DNA from: Flavihumibacter rivuli
GTDB taxonomy: Bacteria; Bacteroidota; Bacteroidia; Chitinophagales; Chitinophagaceae
Assembly: GCF_018595685.2 (NCBI RefSeq)
Contig: NZ_CP092334.1
Span: 1,020,001 to 1,084,000 of the forward strand
Direction of reading: 5' to 3'
Length of the DNA stretch: 64,000 nucleotides
Shown here in pieces: positions 17,697 through 26,818 of this stretch. Position 1 is the stretch's first letter; each line of letters opens with the position of its first letter. The notes beneath the pieces were generated by a model. That model made no database searches and was not told the DNA's origin. It worked only from the letters and a program-made list of their open reading frames with translations. A program made the position numbers and the translations under genes.

Positions 17697-20213
17697 ATGT
17701 CGAAAGCTAAGTCAAACGAATGGGTGCACCAGAATGATGCAGGGGTGCAGGGGCAATACAGGAACTGGTTCCTGGATTATGCCTCCTATGTGATCCTGGA
17801 ACGTGCGGTTCCTGCCATTGAGGATGGCCTGAAACCGGTGCAGCGAAGGATACTGCACTCCATGAAGGAAATGGATGATGGGCGTTTCAATAAGGTCGCC
17901 AATATCATCGGCCAGAGCATGCAATACCATCCGCATGGTGATGCCAGTATTGGGGAAGCCCTGGTCAATATGGGCCAAAAAGACCTTCTCATCGATACCC
18001 AGGGAAACTGGGGGGATGTCAGGACAGGCGATGATGCAGCTGCGCCCCGTTATATTGAGGCCAGGCTCAGCAAGTTCGCCCTTGATGTAGCTTTCAATAA
18101 TAAGACCACGGAATGGCAGTTGAGTTATGATGGCAGGAAGAATGAACCGGTTACCCTCCCTATGAAGTTCCCGCTGCTCCTGGCACAGGGAGCAGAAGGT
18201 ATTGCCGTGGGCCTGTCCACCAAGATACTGCCACATAATTTTTGTGAGCTGATCGATGCATCCATCAAATACCTGAAAGGCAAGAAATTTGAGATCTATC
18301 CCGATTTCCAGACCGGCGGCATGATCGATGTGGGCAATTACAATGAAGGCAAGCGCGGAGGCAAGGTCAGGGTCAGGGTGAACATCGAGGAATCGGATAA
18401 GCGCACCCTTGTGATCAGGAATGTACCTTACGGGGTTACCACCAGCAGTCTAATTGATTCCATCATCAAAGCCAATGACCAGGGAAAGATCAAGATCAAG
18501 AAGGTTACGGATAACACAGCAGCAGAAGTGGAGATCCAGATCGACCTTGCACCCGGAATTTCCCCGGATATCACCATTGACGCGCTGTATGCGTTTACGG
18601 ATTGCGAGGTGAGTATTTCCCCCAATGCCTGTGTGATCGTTGACCAGAAGCCAAGATTCATGAGTGTTCATGAATTGCTGTGCATTTCCGCCGACAACAC
18701 AAAGGAACTCCTCAGGAAGGAACTGGAGATCAAATTGGGTGAACTGCAGGAGAAATGGCATTACACCTCACTGGAAAAGATCTTCTTTGAAGAGAAGATC
18801 TATAAGGAACTGGAAAAGAAACACGAAACATGGGATAAGGTCCTGGAAGCGATAGATAAGGCCTTTGTGCCATTCAAGAAGCAGCTGAAACGCGAGATCA
18901 CCCGGGAGGATATCGTTAAGCTAACGGAGAAGCCTGTGCGAAGGATATACCGCCTGGATATTGATGAACTGAATGAACAGATCAGGGGACTGGAGGCAGA
19001 GATCAAGCAGGTAAAATACGACCTGGAGCACCTGGTGGAATTTGCAGTGGCCTACTACGAAAATCTGTTGAAGAAATATGGAAAAGGCAGGGAAAGGAAA
19101 ACCGAGATCCGCCAGTTTGAGGCCATCCAGGCCAAACAGGTGGCGATCGCCAATACCAAGCTTTATGTAAACCGTGCAGATGGCTTTATTGGAACCAGCC
19201 TGAAGAAGGATGAGTTGTTGTTTGAATGCAGCGACCTGGATGATATCATTGTGTTTACCCGCAGGGGGATCATGAAGGTGGTAAGGGTAGGGGAGAAAGT
19301 CTATATCGGCAAGGATATAATCCATGTAGCCGTATTCCAGAAGAATGACGAGCGCACCACCTATAACATGATCTACGTTGATGGGGCAACCGGTACCAGC
19401 TATGCCAAGCGCTTTAATGTTACCGGTATCACAAGGGATAAGGAATATGACCTTACCAAGGGCCATGACAAGAGCAGGGTGCATTACTTTACCGCCAATC
19501 CCAACGGGGAAGCGGAAGTACTGAGCATAATCCTCAGCCCGAATTGCCCCGCCCGTATCAAGCAGTTTGATTTTTATTTCGAGGAAATGGAGATCAAGGG
19601 CAGAAGTGCAATGGGTAACCAGGTGACCAAGTACCCGATCAAGACGGTCAAGTTCAAGGAAGCCGGAAGATCTACCCTGAGTGCCATAAAACTCTGGTTT
19701 GATGACAAGTTCGGCCGGTTGAATACAGAAGAAAAAGGTATCAGCCTGGGTAGTTTCGATGGATCTGAACGCCTGCTGGTGATCTATAATGATGGCACTT
19801 ACGAATTGACCGACCTCGAAATGACCCAGCGTTTCGATCCCGAGAAAGTGCTGCTGATCGAGAAATTTGATCCGGAGAGGGTCATCACGGCGGTCTACCT
19901 CGACAATGACAAACTCCAGTACAATATCAAGCGGTTCAGGGTGGAGACTTCAACCTTGCACAACAAATTCCTGTTCATTAAGGAAGGCGATGGCAACAGG
20001 CTGGAAGCCGTTACTACAGATAGTACCCCGGTATTGATGATCCATACCGGCAGGGGAGCCCAGGCCAAATCCCAGAAGATCAAAGTGGCTGACTTTGTGG
20101 AAGTAATGGGCTGGAAAGCGGTTGGTAATAAGTTAGCGGACTACACCAAGAGCACAGAAATGGAATGGGAGGTGAAGACCAAAAAGGACGACACACAACC
20201 GGAATTATTCTGA
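17697..20213 (+). CDS. parC: DNA topoisomerase IV subunit A (type IIA)
   Basis: DNA-cleaving subunit of the type IIA enzyme, 838 residues. The winged-helix region begins WFLDYASYVILERAVPAIEDGLKPVQRRIL; the catalytic tyrosine is Tyr119 in PRYIEARLS. A coiled-coil tower with basic and acidic heptads spans about residues 340-460, and the C-terminal third forms the DNA-wrapping beta-pinwheel. The pinwheel lacks an obvious GyrA box (QRRGGKG), which fits topoisomerase IV. It is the last gene of the operon and is followed by a strong terminator. Confidence 0.92.
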   Translation: MSKAKSNEWVHQNDAGVQGQYRNWFLDYASYVILERAVPAIEDGLKPVQRRILHSMKEMDDGRFNKVANIIGQSMQYHPHGDASIGEALVNMGQKDLLIDTQGNWGDVRTGDDAAAPRYIEARLSKFALDVAFNNKTTEWQLSYDGRKNEPVTLPMKFPLLLAQGAEGIAVGLSTKILPHNFCELIDASIKYLKGKKFEIYPDFQTGGMIDVGNYNEGKRGGKVRVRVNIEESDKRTLVIRNVPYGVTTSSLIDSIIKANDQGKIKIKKVTDNTAAEVEIQIDLAPGISPDITIDALYAFTDCEVSISPNACVIVDQKPRFMSVHELLCISADNTKELLRKELEIKLGELQEKWHYTSLEKIFFEEKIYKELEKKHETWDKVLEAIDKAFVPFKKQLKREITREDIVKLTEKPVRRIYRLDIDELNEQIRGLEAEIKQVKYDLEHLVEFAVAYYENLLKKYGKGRERKTEIRQFEAIQAKQVAIANTKLYVNRADGFIGTSLKKDELLFECSDLDDIIVFTRRGIMKVVRVGEKVYIGKDIIHVAVFQKNDERTTYNMIYVDGATGTSYAKRFNVTGITRDKEYDLTKGHDKSRVHYFTANPNGEAEVLSIILSPNCPARIKQFDFYFEEMEIKGRSAMGNQVTKYPIKTVKFKEAGRSTLSAIKLWFDDKFGRLNTEEKGISLGSFDGSERLLVIYNDGTYELTDLEMTQRFDPEKVLLIEKFDPERVITAVYLDNDKLQYNIKRFRVETSTLHNKFLFIKEGDGNRLEAVTTDSTPVLMIHTGRGAQAKSQKIKVADFVEVMGWKAVGNKLADYTKSTEMEWEVKTKKDDTQPELF

Positions 20214-20238
20214 ACATTACATTCAATTTATACCTGGG

Positions 20239-20269
20239 AAAGTTGCCTGTGTACAGGCAACTTTTTTTT
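20239..20269 (+). terminator. Intrinsic terminator of topoisomerase IV operon
   Basis: AAAGTTGCCTG (20239-20249) and CAGGCAACTTT (20254-20264) form a perfect 11-base stem with a TGTA loop and eight T residues. Confidence 0.92.
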
Positions 20270-20325
20270 GCACCTGCTTGCAGGGATTATAACGGGGAAC
20301 TATATTCGAAAAAACTATTTATCTA

Positions 20326-21006
20326 ATGAAGAAACTTTTTTCGACCTTATCGATTGCCCTTATCCTTTTCAGTTCCTGCCAGAAGGAAGTAAGTGAAACC
20401 AACAACGGCGGGAACGGCCAGAATCCATCCCCAACGAATGCTGATTATCAACCCACGTCAAAGGATTCCTATTGGAAGTACCAGGACAGTTCCTCATATA
20501 CTGGCAAGGAGGAGATTTTAAGGTCCACAGGCACAACCAGGAACATCGACGGATTAGTCTGGAATGAGCTCAACAGGTTATTTGACGGTGTAGAATCAAA
20601 AGCCTATGTAAGGAAAGATGGAAACAAGTATTTCATTCGTTCAAAAGCAATGAGCAGCAGCGGCACCATGGTGGAGGTCAATTCTTATTACCTGAATGAC
20701 AAGGAACCAGTTGGCTTCAAATGGGAGCACTCATTAGGTAGTATCAATGGAGTTCCTGCACGCTTCCTCGGGGAGATAATAGAACGGGATATCAATTACA
20801 CCGTAAAAGGGAAAACTTATTCTTCAGTAATCCATACCAGGTTAATCCTCCAGTATTATATCATGGGAAGGTTTTCAACCTGGGCAATTTATGATTACTA
20901 TATAGCCAAAGGTATCGGGGTGATACGATTGGTATCAGATGTCCAGATAGAAGGAATATCCATCCTTAAGACAGCCACGAACCTGATAGAATATTCAATC
21001 AAATAA
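20326..21006 (+). CDS. Lipoprotein of unknown function
   Basis: Unrecognised 226-residue exported protein. The signal sequence ends LILFSSC with lipobox Cys18, then a Gly/Asn/Pro/Ser linker (NNGGNGQNPSPTNA) typical of surface lipoproteins in this phylum. The mature part is rich in Tyr, Trp and polar residues and looks like an all-beta domain (SKDSYWKYQDSS near residue 45). No catalytic motif is seen. It is monocistronic, with terminators on both sides. Confidence 0.75.
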   Translation: MKKLFSTLSIALILFSSCQKEVSETNNGGNGQNPSPTNADYQPTSKDSYWKYQDSSSYTGKEEILRSTGTTRNIDGLVWNELNRLFDGVESKAYVRKDGNKYFIRSKAMSSSGTMVEVNSYYLNDKEPVGFKWEHSLGSINGVPARFLGEIIERDINYTVKGKTYSSVIHTRLILQYYIMGRFSTWAIYDYYIAKGIGVIRLVSDVQIEGISILKTATNLIEYSIK

Positions 21007-21014
21007 CAAATAAA

Positions 21015-21042
21015 AAAAGGTCATCCAAGCGATGACCTTTTT
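21015..21042. terminator. Bidirectional convergent terminator
   Basis: AAAAGGTCATC (21015-21025) and GATGACCTTTT (21031-21041) form an 11-base stem with A residues before and T after; it serves the lipoprotein gene and the converging exported-protein gene. Confidence 0.88.
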
Positions 21043-21046
21043 ACTT

Positions 21047-21967
21047 TTATTTCTTCCGTTTTATTCGCACCGTTCCATTCTGGCTCAGGTTACTGGTCAG
21101 GTAAACTTCCTGCCAGGTAGTACCATCATACACCACCATTAGGGCTGTGTTGGGTGGTATCCGGCCCAGGTTCTCCGCGAACATGGATATCTCATTGTAT
21201 TCCTTGGTAGGGTCAAGCTTGATATACACATTGATCGCCCTTGCCGTGATCATTTGCTTCTCCACAATCGGGGCGCCATTCAGGAATACGGATATGGTAT
21301 CACCATCAACATCACCATTATCATAAAAACTTACCCTTACCGAATCCGCGGCTACTGCTACGTCATTGGTTACTACTGATGCCCTTTTCTTAAAGGCTTC
21401 AATAAGTGGGTTAGTCGTGGGATTTATCTTATCTACCTTGATCTCAGGTGCGACCACAACCTTGTCTTCGATGGCCGGCTGCCAGAACTTCCGGGTAATG
21501 GCGGCTTCCGGTTCATCTTCCAGGTTAATGGTAGTGTCAAGACTGTATAGCACCCTTAATTCAGGGCATACATTCTGGTACTTCGGGTCGGCCATAAAGG
21601 ATCCACGGATGCTGCTGCCTACTTTGGATACCCTGAGGGTTCCTATAAAGTGCATCATGCACTCTACACCATCAATAGTATTTTCGCGGAAATAAACTAC
21701 AGGCATTTCCCTGATAGAAATGGTCCTGGAATTCTTATCATAAGTACCCTTGACCACGTAGCTCTGGTAGCCATTCCGGAAGTAATAACCAAAGATCCCT
21801 TCCACCTGGTTACCCTTTTGCTTGAGGACCAACTCGGTCAGGTAATTGTTATGGGTGCCTTCGATGACAGCATCTGCCTTACCATACCAGCTGCCATCAA
21901 TCTTTTGGGCATGGACTTTACCCAGGAAAGGGCACAGGATTATTAAGGATAATAGAATTTTTCGCAT
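21047..21967 (-). CDS. Exported beta-rich protein of unknown function
   Basis: Secreted or periplasmic protein of 306 residues with a signal peptide ending VHAQ (cleavage near residue 20). Residues 24-130 form a beta-rich domain (GSWYGKADAVIEG, GNQVEGIFGYYF, GTYDKNSRTISI) that recalls lipocalin-like or avidin-like barrels. The C-terminal part holds SFYDNGDVDGDTISVFLNG, a segment recurring in Bacteroidota exported proteins and resembling a calcium-binding loop (DNGDVDGD). Function is unknown. It converges with the upstream lipoprotein gene at a shared terminator. Confidence 0.72.
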   Translation of the reverse strand: MRKILLSLIILCPFLGKVHAQKIDGSWYGKADAVIEGTHNNYLTELVLKQKGNQVEGIFGYYFRNGYQSYVVKGTYDKNSRTISIREMPVVYFRENTIDGVECMMHFIGTLRVSKVGSSIRGSFMADPKYQNVCPELRVLYSLDTTINLEDEPEAAITRKFWQPAIEDKVVVAPEIKVDKINPTTNPLIEAFKKRASVVTNDVAVAADSVRVSFYDNGDVDGDTISVFLNGAPIVEKQMITARAINVYIKLDPTKEYNEISMFAENLGRIPPNTALMVVYDGTTWQEVYLTSNLSQNGTVRIKRKK

Positions 21968-22036
21968 ACCTGAAAATTAACCCAAAATACAATTTCATCT
22001 TATAACGCTGGCTATATACCAAAGATTGTGGGAATC

Positions 22037-22471
22037 TTACTTAATATAACGCTTGATCTCCCGCTCAGTATCCCGCTTTTTAATGGTTTCCCTTTTATCG
22101 TGGAGTTTCTTCCCCTTACCCAGCCCAATCTCAACTTTCGCCATATTCTTCTCATTAAAAAATATCCTTAAGGGTACTATAGTATAGCCCTTCTCCCTCG
22201 ATTTGGCTTCCAGTTTCCGCAATTCTTTCTTGTGCAGCAGCAGTTTGCGTTCCTGCATTGGTTCATGTTTATGGGTGGTCCCATAAGCATATTCTGAAAT
22301 ATGAAGGTTCTTGACAAACAACTCCCCCTTGTGGAAAATGCAATAGGCATCATTGAAACTCACCTTCCCGGCCCTGATGGCCTTCACTTCGGTTCCCACC
22401 AATACAATACCCGCCACATAGGTGGTCTCGAAATAATATTCATGAAATGCTGCTCTGTTCCTAAGTTCCAC
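22037..22471 (-). CDS. smpB: SsrA-binding protein SmpB
   Basis: Binds tmRNA and brings it to stalled ribosomes for trans-translation. The 144 residues carry the full OB-fold signature: NRAAFHEYYFE at the start, VGTEVKAIRAGKVSFNDAYC, then HEPMQERKLLLHKKEL and the basic tail KKLHDKRETIKKRD. Translation starts at a GTG at 22471, which gives the conserved N-terminus. Its promoter lies in the 57 bases after the accD stop. Confidence 0.96.
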   Translation of the reverse strand: MELRNRAAFHEYYFETTYVAGIVLVGTEVKAIRAGKVSFNDAYCIFHKGELFVKNLHISEYAYGTTHKHEPMQERKLLLHKKELRKLEAKSREKGYTIVPLRIFFNEKNMAKVEIGLGKGKKLHDKRETIKKRDTEREIKRYIK

Positions 22472-22490
22472 GGTGCAAAAAATAAGGAGG

Positions 22491-22498
22491 CAAATTTA
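22491..22498 (-). promoter_or_regulatory. smpB -7 element inside a palindrome
   Basis: On the minus strand TAAATTTG is an exact -7 match, 19 bases before the GTG start. It is embedded in the near-perfect 18-base palindrome 22486-22503 (GGAGG, then 8 bases, then CCTCC). Confidence 0.5.
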
Positions 22499-22527
22499 CC
22501 TCCTTTCTATGTTTAAATCTTTACCAA

Positions 22528-23442
22528 TCAATTCTTAAATAATAAGAGAACGGTCGCCAGCTTATCCTTCAACTGTTTCCTGTCCACGATGAAATCCAGG
22601 AAGCCGTGCTCCAACAGGAACTCGCTTCGTTGGAAACCTTCCGGAAGGTCCTTTTTGATGGTTTCCTTGATCACCCTTGGTCCGGCAAAACCGATCAATG
22701 CTCCCGGCTCGGCAATATTGAGGTCCCCAAGCATACCAAAGGATGCCGATATACCACCGAAGGAGGGGTCGGTCAGGAAAGAAATATAAGGCACCTGGGC
22801 ATCGGTCATCTGTGATAACTTACCGGAAACCTTGGCCAACTGCATCAGGGAGAAAGCACTTTCCATCATCCTGGCACCACCCGATTTACAGATGATCATC
22901 AGCGGCTTTTTATGCTCCAGGCAATAATCAACTGCCCTTGCTATCCTTTCACCCATTACACTTCCCAGTGAGCCGCCGATAAACTCAAAATCCATGCAGG
23001 CCACCACCAGGTCCTGTCCATTCACTGTTCCGCTGGCTACCCTTATGGAGTCCGTGATATCTGTCTTGCTCCAGATCTCCTTGAGGCGTTTCTCATAGGA
23101 CTTAAGGTCCGTGAACTGCAGGAAGTCCTTGGAACGGATATTCTCAAACATCACCTCAAATTGACCCTCATCAAACAGGATGTCAAAATATTCGGCGCTG
23201 CCAACGCGGTGATGATAATTACATTTGGGGCAAACAAACAACTGCTCCCTTAATTCATTAACGGTGCAGATATAATTACACTCCGGGCATTTGGTCCATA
23301 AGCCCTCTGGTGTTTCCTTTTTCTCTGCAGTACTAGTCAGAATGCCTTTTTTGATGCGCTTGAACCAGCTATTCTTCGTCTCCTCGGTATGTCCATCCTC
23401 TCCCGCCAGGTTGGCATCAAAATCCTCTTCATGTTGTGCCAT
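22528..23442 (-). CDS. accD: Acetyl-CoA carboxylase carboxyltransferase subunit beta
   Basis: Transfers the carboxyl group from carboxybiotin to acetyl-CoA to make malonyl-CoA, the committed step of fatty acid synthesis. The 304 residues contain the N-terminal zinc ribbon Cys52, Cys55, Cys71, Cys74 and the crotonase-like carboxyltransferase core with KSGGARMMESAFSLMQ and SFLTDPSFGGISASFGMLGD. A 45-residue acidic and charged N-terminal extension precedes the zinc ribbon. accA is not nearby. Confidence 0.95.
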   Translation of the reverse strand: MAQHEEDFDANLAGEDGHTEETKNSWFKRIKKGILTSTAEKKETPEGLWTKCPECNYICTVNELREQLFVCPKCNYHHRVGSAEYFDILFDEGQFEVMFENIRSKDFLQFTDLKSYEKRLKEIWSKTDITDSIRVASGTVNGQDLVVACMDFEFIGGSLGSVMGERIARAVDYCLEHKKPLMIICKSGGARMMESAFSLMQLAKVSGKLSQMTDAQVPYISFLTDPSFGGISASFGMLGDLNIAEPGALIGFAGPRVIKETIKKDLPEGFQRSEFLLEHGFLDFIVDRKQLKDKLATVLLLFKN

Positions 23443-23566
23443 GCTGCTTTTGGTTTTGGCGGCTAAGATAAGAAACCTGAATGATTCCTATCGGGCAAGC
23501 CTTTGCTTATTGACATTAGTTGTTTTCAAAATAGATACCCGGCTGGCTTTGAACCAGCCAAGGGCA

Positions 23567-25225
23567 TTATGCATGCCTCATGCGTTTGTACGCATTGATC
23601 AATCCATTGGTGGAACTATCGTGGCTTACCACTTCCTGGTCGTTCTGCAATTCCGGAAGGATCTTGTTGGCCAGTTGTTTACCCAGTTCCACCCCCCATT
23701 GGTCAAAGCTGAAAATATTCCAGATCACCCCCTGGACGAATATCTTATGTTCGTACATGGCCACCAGCTGGCCCAGCACAAACGGAGTGATCTTCTTCAC
23801 CAATATGGAATTGGTGGGTTTGTTGCCCTGGAAGACCTTGAATGGCAGGATAGCTGCAATGGACTCCTGGCTGGCACCGGACTTTACCAGTTCAGCTTCG
23901 GCCTCTTCAGCTGTTTTTCCATTCATCAGGGCCTCGGTCTGGGCAAAGAAATTGGACAACAATTTGGGATGATGGTCCCCTATGGGGTTATGGCTGATGG
24001 CCGGGGCTATAAAATCACAGGGGATCAGCGGTGTACCCTGGTGGATCAGCTGGTAAAAGGCATGCTGACCATTTGTACCGGGCTCCCCCCAAATAATAGG
24101 ACCCGTGGCATATTCAACCGGTCGACCATTCCTGTCAACAGACTTTCCATTACTCTCCATATTTCCCTGCTGGAAATAGGCCGCAAAACGATGCAGGTAC
24201 TGGTCGTATGGCAGGATGGCCTCACTCTGGGCACCAAAAAAGTTGGTATACCAAAGGCCGATCAGAGCCAGTTGAACAGGGATATTCCGTTCAAAAGCGG
24301 TGTCCCTGAAATGGTTGTCCATATCATGGGCACCTTTCAGGAGTTCCTCAAAATTATCGTAACCAATGGTCAGGACGATCGAAAGCCCGATAGCACTCCA
24401 TAAGGAGTAACGGCCTCCCACCCAATCCCAGAATTCAAACATGTTCTGCTTGTCAATACCAAACTTCACCACCTCCTTTTCATTGGTGGATAATGCCACG
24501 AAATGCTTGGCAACAAATGCCTCATCCACAGCTGTTTCAAGGAACCAGGACCGCGCCGTGTGGGCATTGGTCATGGTTTCCTGGGTAGTGAAGGTTTTGG
24601 AAGCCACCAGGAAAAGGGTTTCCTCGGCATTCACTTTCTTAAGGGTTTCAGCGATATGGGTCCCGTCCACATTCGAAACAAAGAAGGTCTCGATTCCTTT
24701 TACCCAATAAGGCCTCAGGGCTTCAGTGACCATCAAGGGCCCCAGGTCACTGCCACCAATCCCGATATTCACGATATAACGGATAGGCTTACCCGTATAG
24801 CCCTTCCATGCGCCACTGTGGACCTGGTGGGCAAAAACCTTCATCTTCTCCAAAACGGCCTTCACTTCGGGCATAACGTCCTTGCCACCAGTCAGTACCG
24901 GCTTACCGGAGAAGTTCCGGAGGGCAGTATGCAATACAGCCCTGTTCTCGGTTTGGTTGATGGCTTCGCCACCGAACATGGCATGAATGGCTTCCGGTAA
25001 TCCACATTCCCTGGCGAGTGTCACCAATAGTTCGCGGGTGGTATCGGTAATGATGTTCTTGGACAGGTCTACCAACAGGTCATCCTTTTGGATGGAATAT
25101 TTTGAAAAGCGATCGGCATCCCCTGAAAAAAGGTCACGGAGCTGCGCCGCACGCATATCATTCTTGTAATGCTCTTCCAGCTGCTTCCATGCGGCTGTTT
25201 GGGTGGGTGAAATAGTAGGTAACAT
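23567..25225 (-). CDS. pgi: Glucose-6-phosphate isomerase
   Basis: Glycolytic enzyme interconverting glucose-6-phosphate and fructose-6-phosphate. The 552 residues are full length. Signatures include the phosphate-binding [27 protein letters not shown], the PGI signature [16 protein letters not shown] and the C-terminal [15 protein letters not shown] weak 6-base hairpin (GGCTGG/CCAGCC at 23541-23559) lies just after the stop. A very long antisense open frame overlaps this gene but has no family features. Confidence 0.97.
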   Translation of the reverse strand: MLPTISPTQTAAWKQLEEHYKNDMRAAQLRDLFSGDADRFSKYSIQKDDLLVDLSKNIITDTTRELLVTLARECGLPEAIHAMFGGEAINQTENRAVLHTALRNFSGKPVLTGGKDVMPEVKAVLEKMKVFAHQVHSGAWKGYTGKPIRYIVNIGIGGSDLGPLMVTEALRPYWVKGIETFFVSNVDGTHIAETLKKVNAEETLFLVASKTFTTQETMTNAHTARSWFLETAVDEAFVAKHFVALSTNEKEVVKFGIDKQNMFEFWDWVGGRYSLWSAIGLSIVLTIGYDNFEELLKGAHDMDNHFRDTAFERNIPVQLALIGLWYTNFFGAQSEAILPYDQYLHRFAAYFQQGNMESNGKSVDRNGRPVEYATGPIIWGEPGTNGQHAFYQLIHQGTPLIPCDFIAPAISHNPIGDHHPKLLSNFFAQTEALMNGKTAEEAEAELVKSGASQESIAAILPFKVFQGNKPTNSILVKKITPFVLGQLVAMYEHKIFVQGVIWNIFSFDQWGVELGKQLANKILPELQNDQEVVSHDSSTNGLINAYKRMRHA

Positions 25226-25341
25226 TCTTTTCTGTTTGCTTGCGGCGTAAAAATAAAGGATTAGGCCCTAATGATTAGCGAACACTCATTAGCTGCCATG
25301 CAACCTAACGGCCATGAACAATGGTAAAACCCTACTATGCC

Positions 25342-26358
25342 TTAGAGGCCTTCCAGTATTTCACAAACCTTGTGCACCATTGAAGGAGTCACATCGAGAT
25401 GGGTAACCATCCGGATCTGGGTAGGGGAGATGGCCATACAATGGATATCATAGTGCCTTAATGTATCAGCAAGTGTTTGGGAACTAAACCTTCCTTTCAC
25501 TTCGAAAATCAGGATATTGGTTTCCACCGGCAGTATTGTTCCCACAAAATCCTTATGGGCCAGCACCTTGGCGATCTGCTTGGCATGGTCATGGTCCTGC
25601 TGGAGCCTTTCAATATGATGGTCGAGGGCATATACCCCGGCAGCGGCCATGAAGCCGGCCTGGCGCATCCCGCCTCCAAACACCTTTCTCACCCTCCTGG
25701 CTTTCCTGATGAATTCAGCAGAGCCAATCAGGATACTGCCAATAGGACAACCCAGTCCCTTATTCAGGCAAACCGAGATACTATCGAAGACCTCCCCGTA
25801 TTGGCGGGCCGTTTGTCCGGTAGCCACCAGGGCATTGAACAACCTTGCCCCATCCAGGTGCAGGGCCAGCCCATTCATGGTACATACCTGCCGGATGTGC
25901 AGGATATCCTGCCAATTATAGCAAGAGCCACCGCCCCTGTTGCTGGTATTCTCCAGGCAAACCAGGGAAGTCCTGGCCTTATGTACATCATCAGGGTTGA
26001 TCGCCCCCACCACCTGTTCAGCGGTTATCCTTCCACCCTGACCGGGAATTGCCTTCACCTGGGAACCGGAAAGAAAGGCGATCCCGCCCCCTTCATAAAT
26101 ATATACATGTGCCTGCTGTTCACAGATCACCTCATCACCCGGTTGGGTATGTACCTTAATGGCGATCTGGTTGCTCATGGTACCCGTTGGGCAATAGATC
26201 GCGGCTTCCTTTCCGAACATTTCAGCTGCTTTCTTTTCCAACAGGTTAACGGTAGGATCCTCCCCAAAAACATCATCGCCCACTTCAGCATTCATCATGG
26301 CATTCAACATGGCCGGGGTAGGACGGGTAAATGTATCTGACCTTAACTCAATTCTCAT
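25342..26358 (-). CDS. Low-specificity L-threonine aldolase
   Basis: PLP-dependent enzyme cleaving threonine or allo-threonine to glycine and acetaldehyde. The start MRIELRSDTFTRPTPAM is the family N-terminus and sets the ATG at 26358; the frame is open seven codons further, but a near-consensus -7 element (TAATTTTA on the minus strand, 26378-26385) lies there. The PLP lysine is in SVCLNKGLGCPIGS, and other fold markers are NQIAIKVH and LHLDGARLFNA. The length of 338 residues is normal. LtaE and GLY1 types cannot be separated here. Confidence 0.9.
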   Translation of the reverse strand: MRIELRSDTFTRPTPAMLNAMMNAEVGDDVFGEDPTVNLLEKKAAEMFGKEAAIYCPTGTMSNQIAIKVHTQPGDEVICEQQAHVYIYEGGGIAFLSGSQVKAIPGQGGRITAEQVVGAINPDDVHKARTSLVCLENTSNRGGGSCYNWQDILHIRQVCTMNGLALHLDGARLFNALVATGQTARQYGEVFDSISVCLNKGLGCPIGSILIGSAEFIRKARRVRKVFGGGMRQAGFMAAAGVYALDHHIERLQQDHDHAKQIAKVLAHKDFVGTILPVETNILIFEVKGRFSSQTLADTLRHYDIHCMAISPTQIRMVTHLDVTPSMVHKVCEILEGL

Positions 26359-26818
26359 GGAAATAAAGGGTTTAGCCATAAAATTAGGTAAAGCCAGGCA
26401 ATCCTCCGGGACAAAACCATGGCTTATTCAGGGGAATTAAAAGATTTATAGTATTTTAATAAACAGTATAATTTCATAAATGATTAAAAAATAATTTTTT
26501 ACTTATTTATTTCTCTATAAAAAGACAAAGCAAGCAGTTAGGCCATATAAGACCCAAATCCCCAAAAAAGTAGACATAATATTAAAATACTGCCCATAAA
26601 ATCAATAAAATGAGATAATAAACAAATGTTTTAATACAGGTTTTTAATTTTAAACACTTGATAATTAAATATTTAATACACATTAATGCGTATCCACCCT
26701 CAATTCAGGCTCCATCTGTGAATAAGTCGTGAGGAACTAAGCTTTTTCTTATTCAAGCTATATTTAACTTGTAAGGGTCAATCCTATATATTTGCTTCCC
26801 TTCTAAAACCGGATCATA
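26359..26818. other. AT-rich intergenic region upstream of smc
   Basis: 460 bases without a credible gene. From about 26440 to 26700 the sequence is strikingly A+T-rich compared with the rest of the window. Two 11-base arms, AGTATTTTAAT (26450-26460) and ATTAAAATACT (26581-26591), are exact inverted copies about 120 bases apart. The smc promoter lies at the right end. Confidence 0.6.
26787..26794 (+). promoter_or_regulatory. TAnnTTTG -7 element, smc promoter
   Basis: TATATTTG is an exact -7 match 24 bases before the GTG start. TTTA at 26763-26766, 20 bases upstream, is a one-mismatch -33 element at the correct distance. Confidence 0.55.

Noticed and set aside
23291-24403. Long plus-strand open frame of 370 codons antisense to pgi and accD
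   Set aside because: It crosses two well-supported genes on the other strand, has no family motif, and its composition is that expected from reading those genes backward.
25477-26340. Plus-strand open frame of 287 codons antisense to threonine aldolase
   Set aside because: It mirrors the aldolase gene, has no promoter or recognisable domain, and is explained by codon bias of the true gene.
26580-26660. AT-rich region before smc as a chromosomal replication origin
   Set aside because: No DnaA boxes were found there and dnaA/dnaN are not adjacent.
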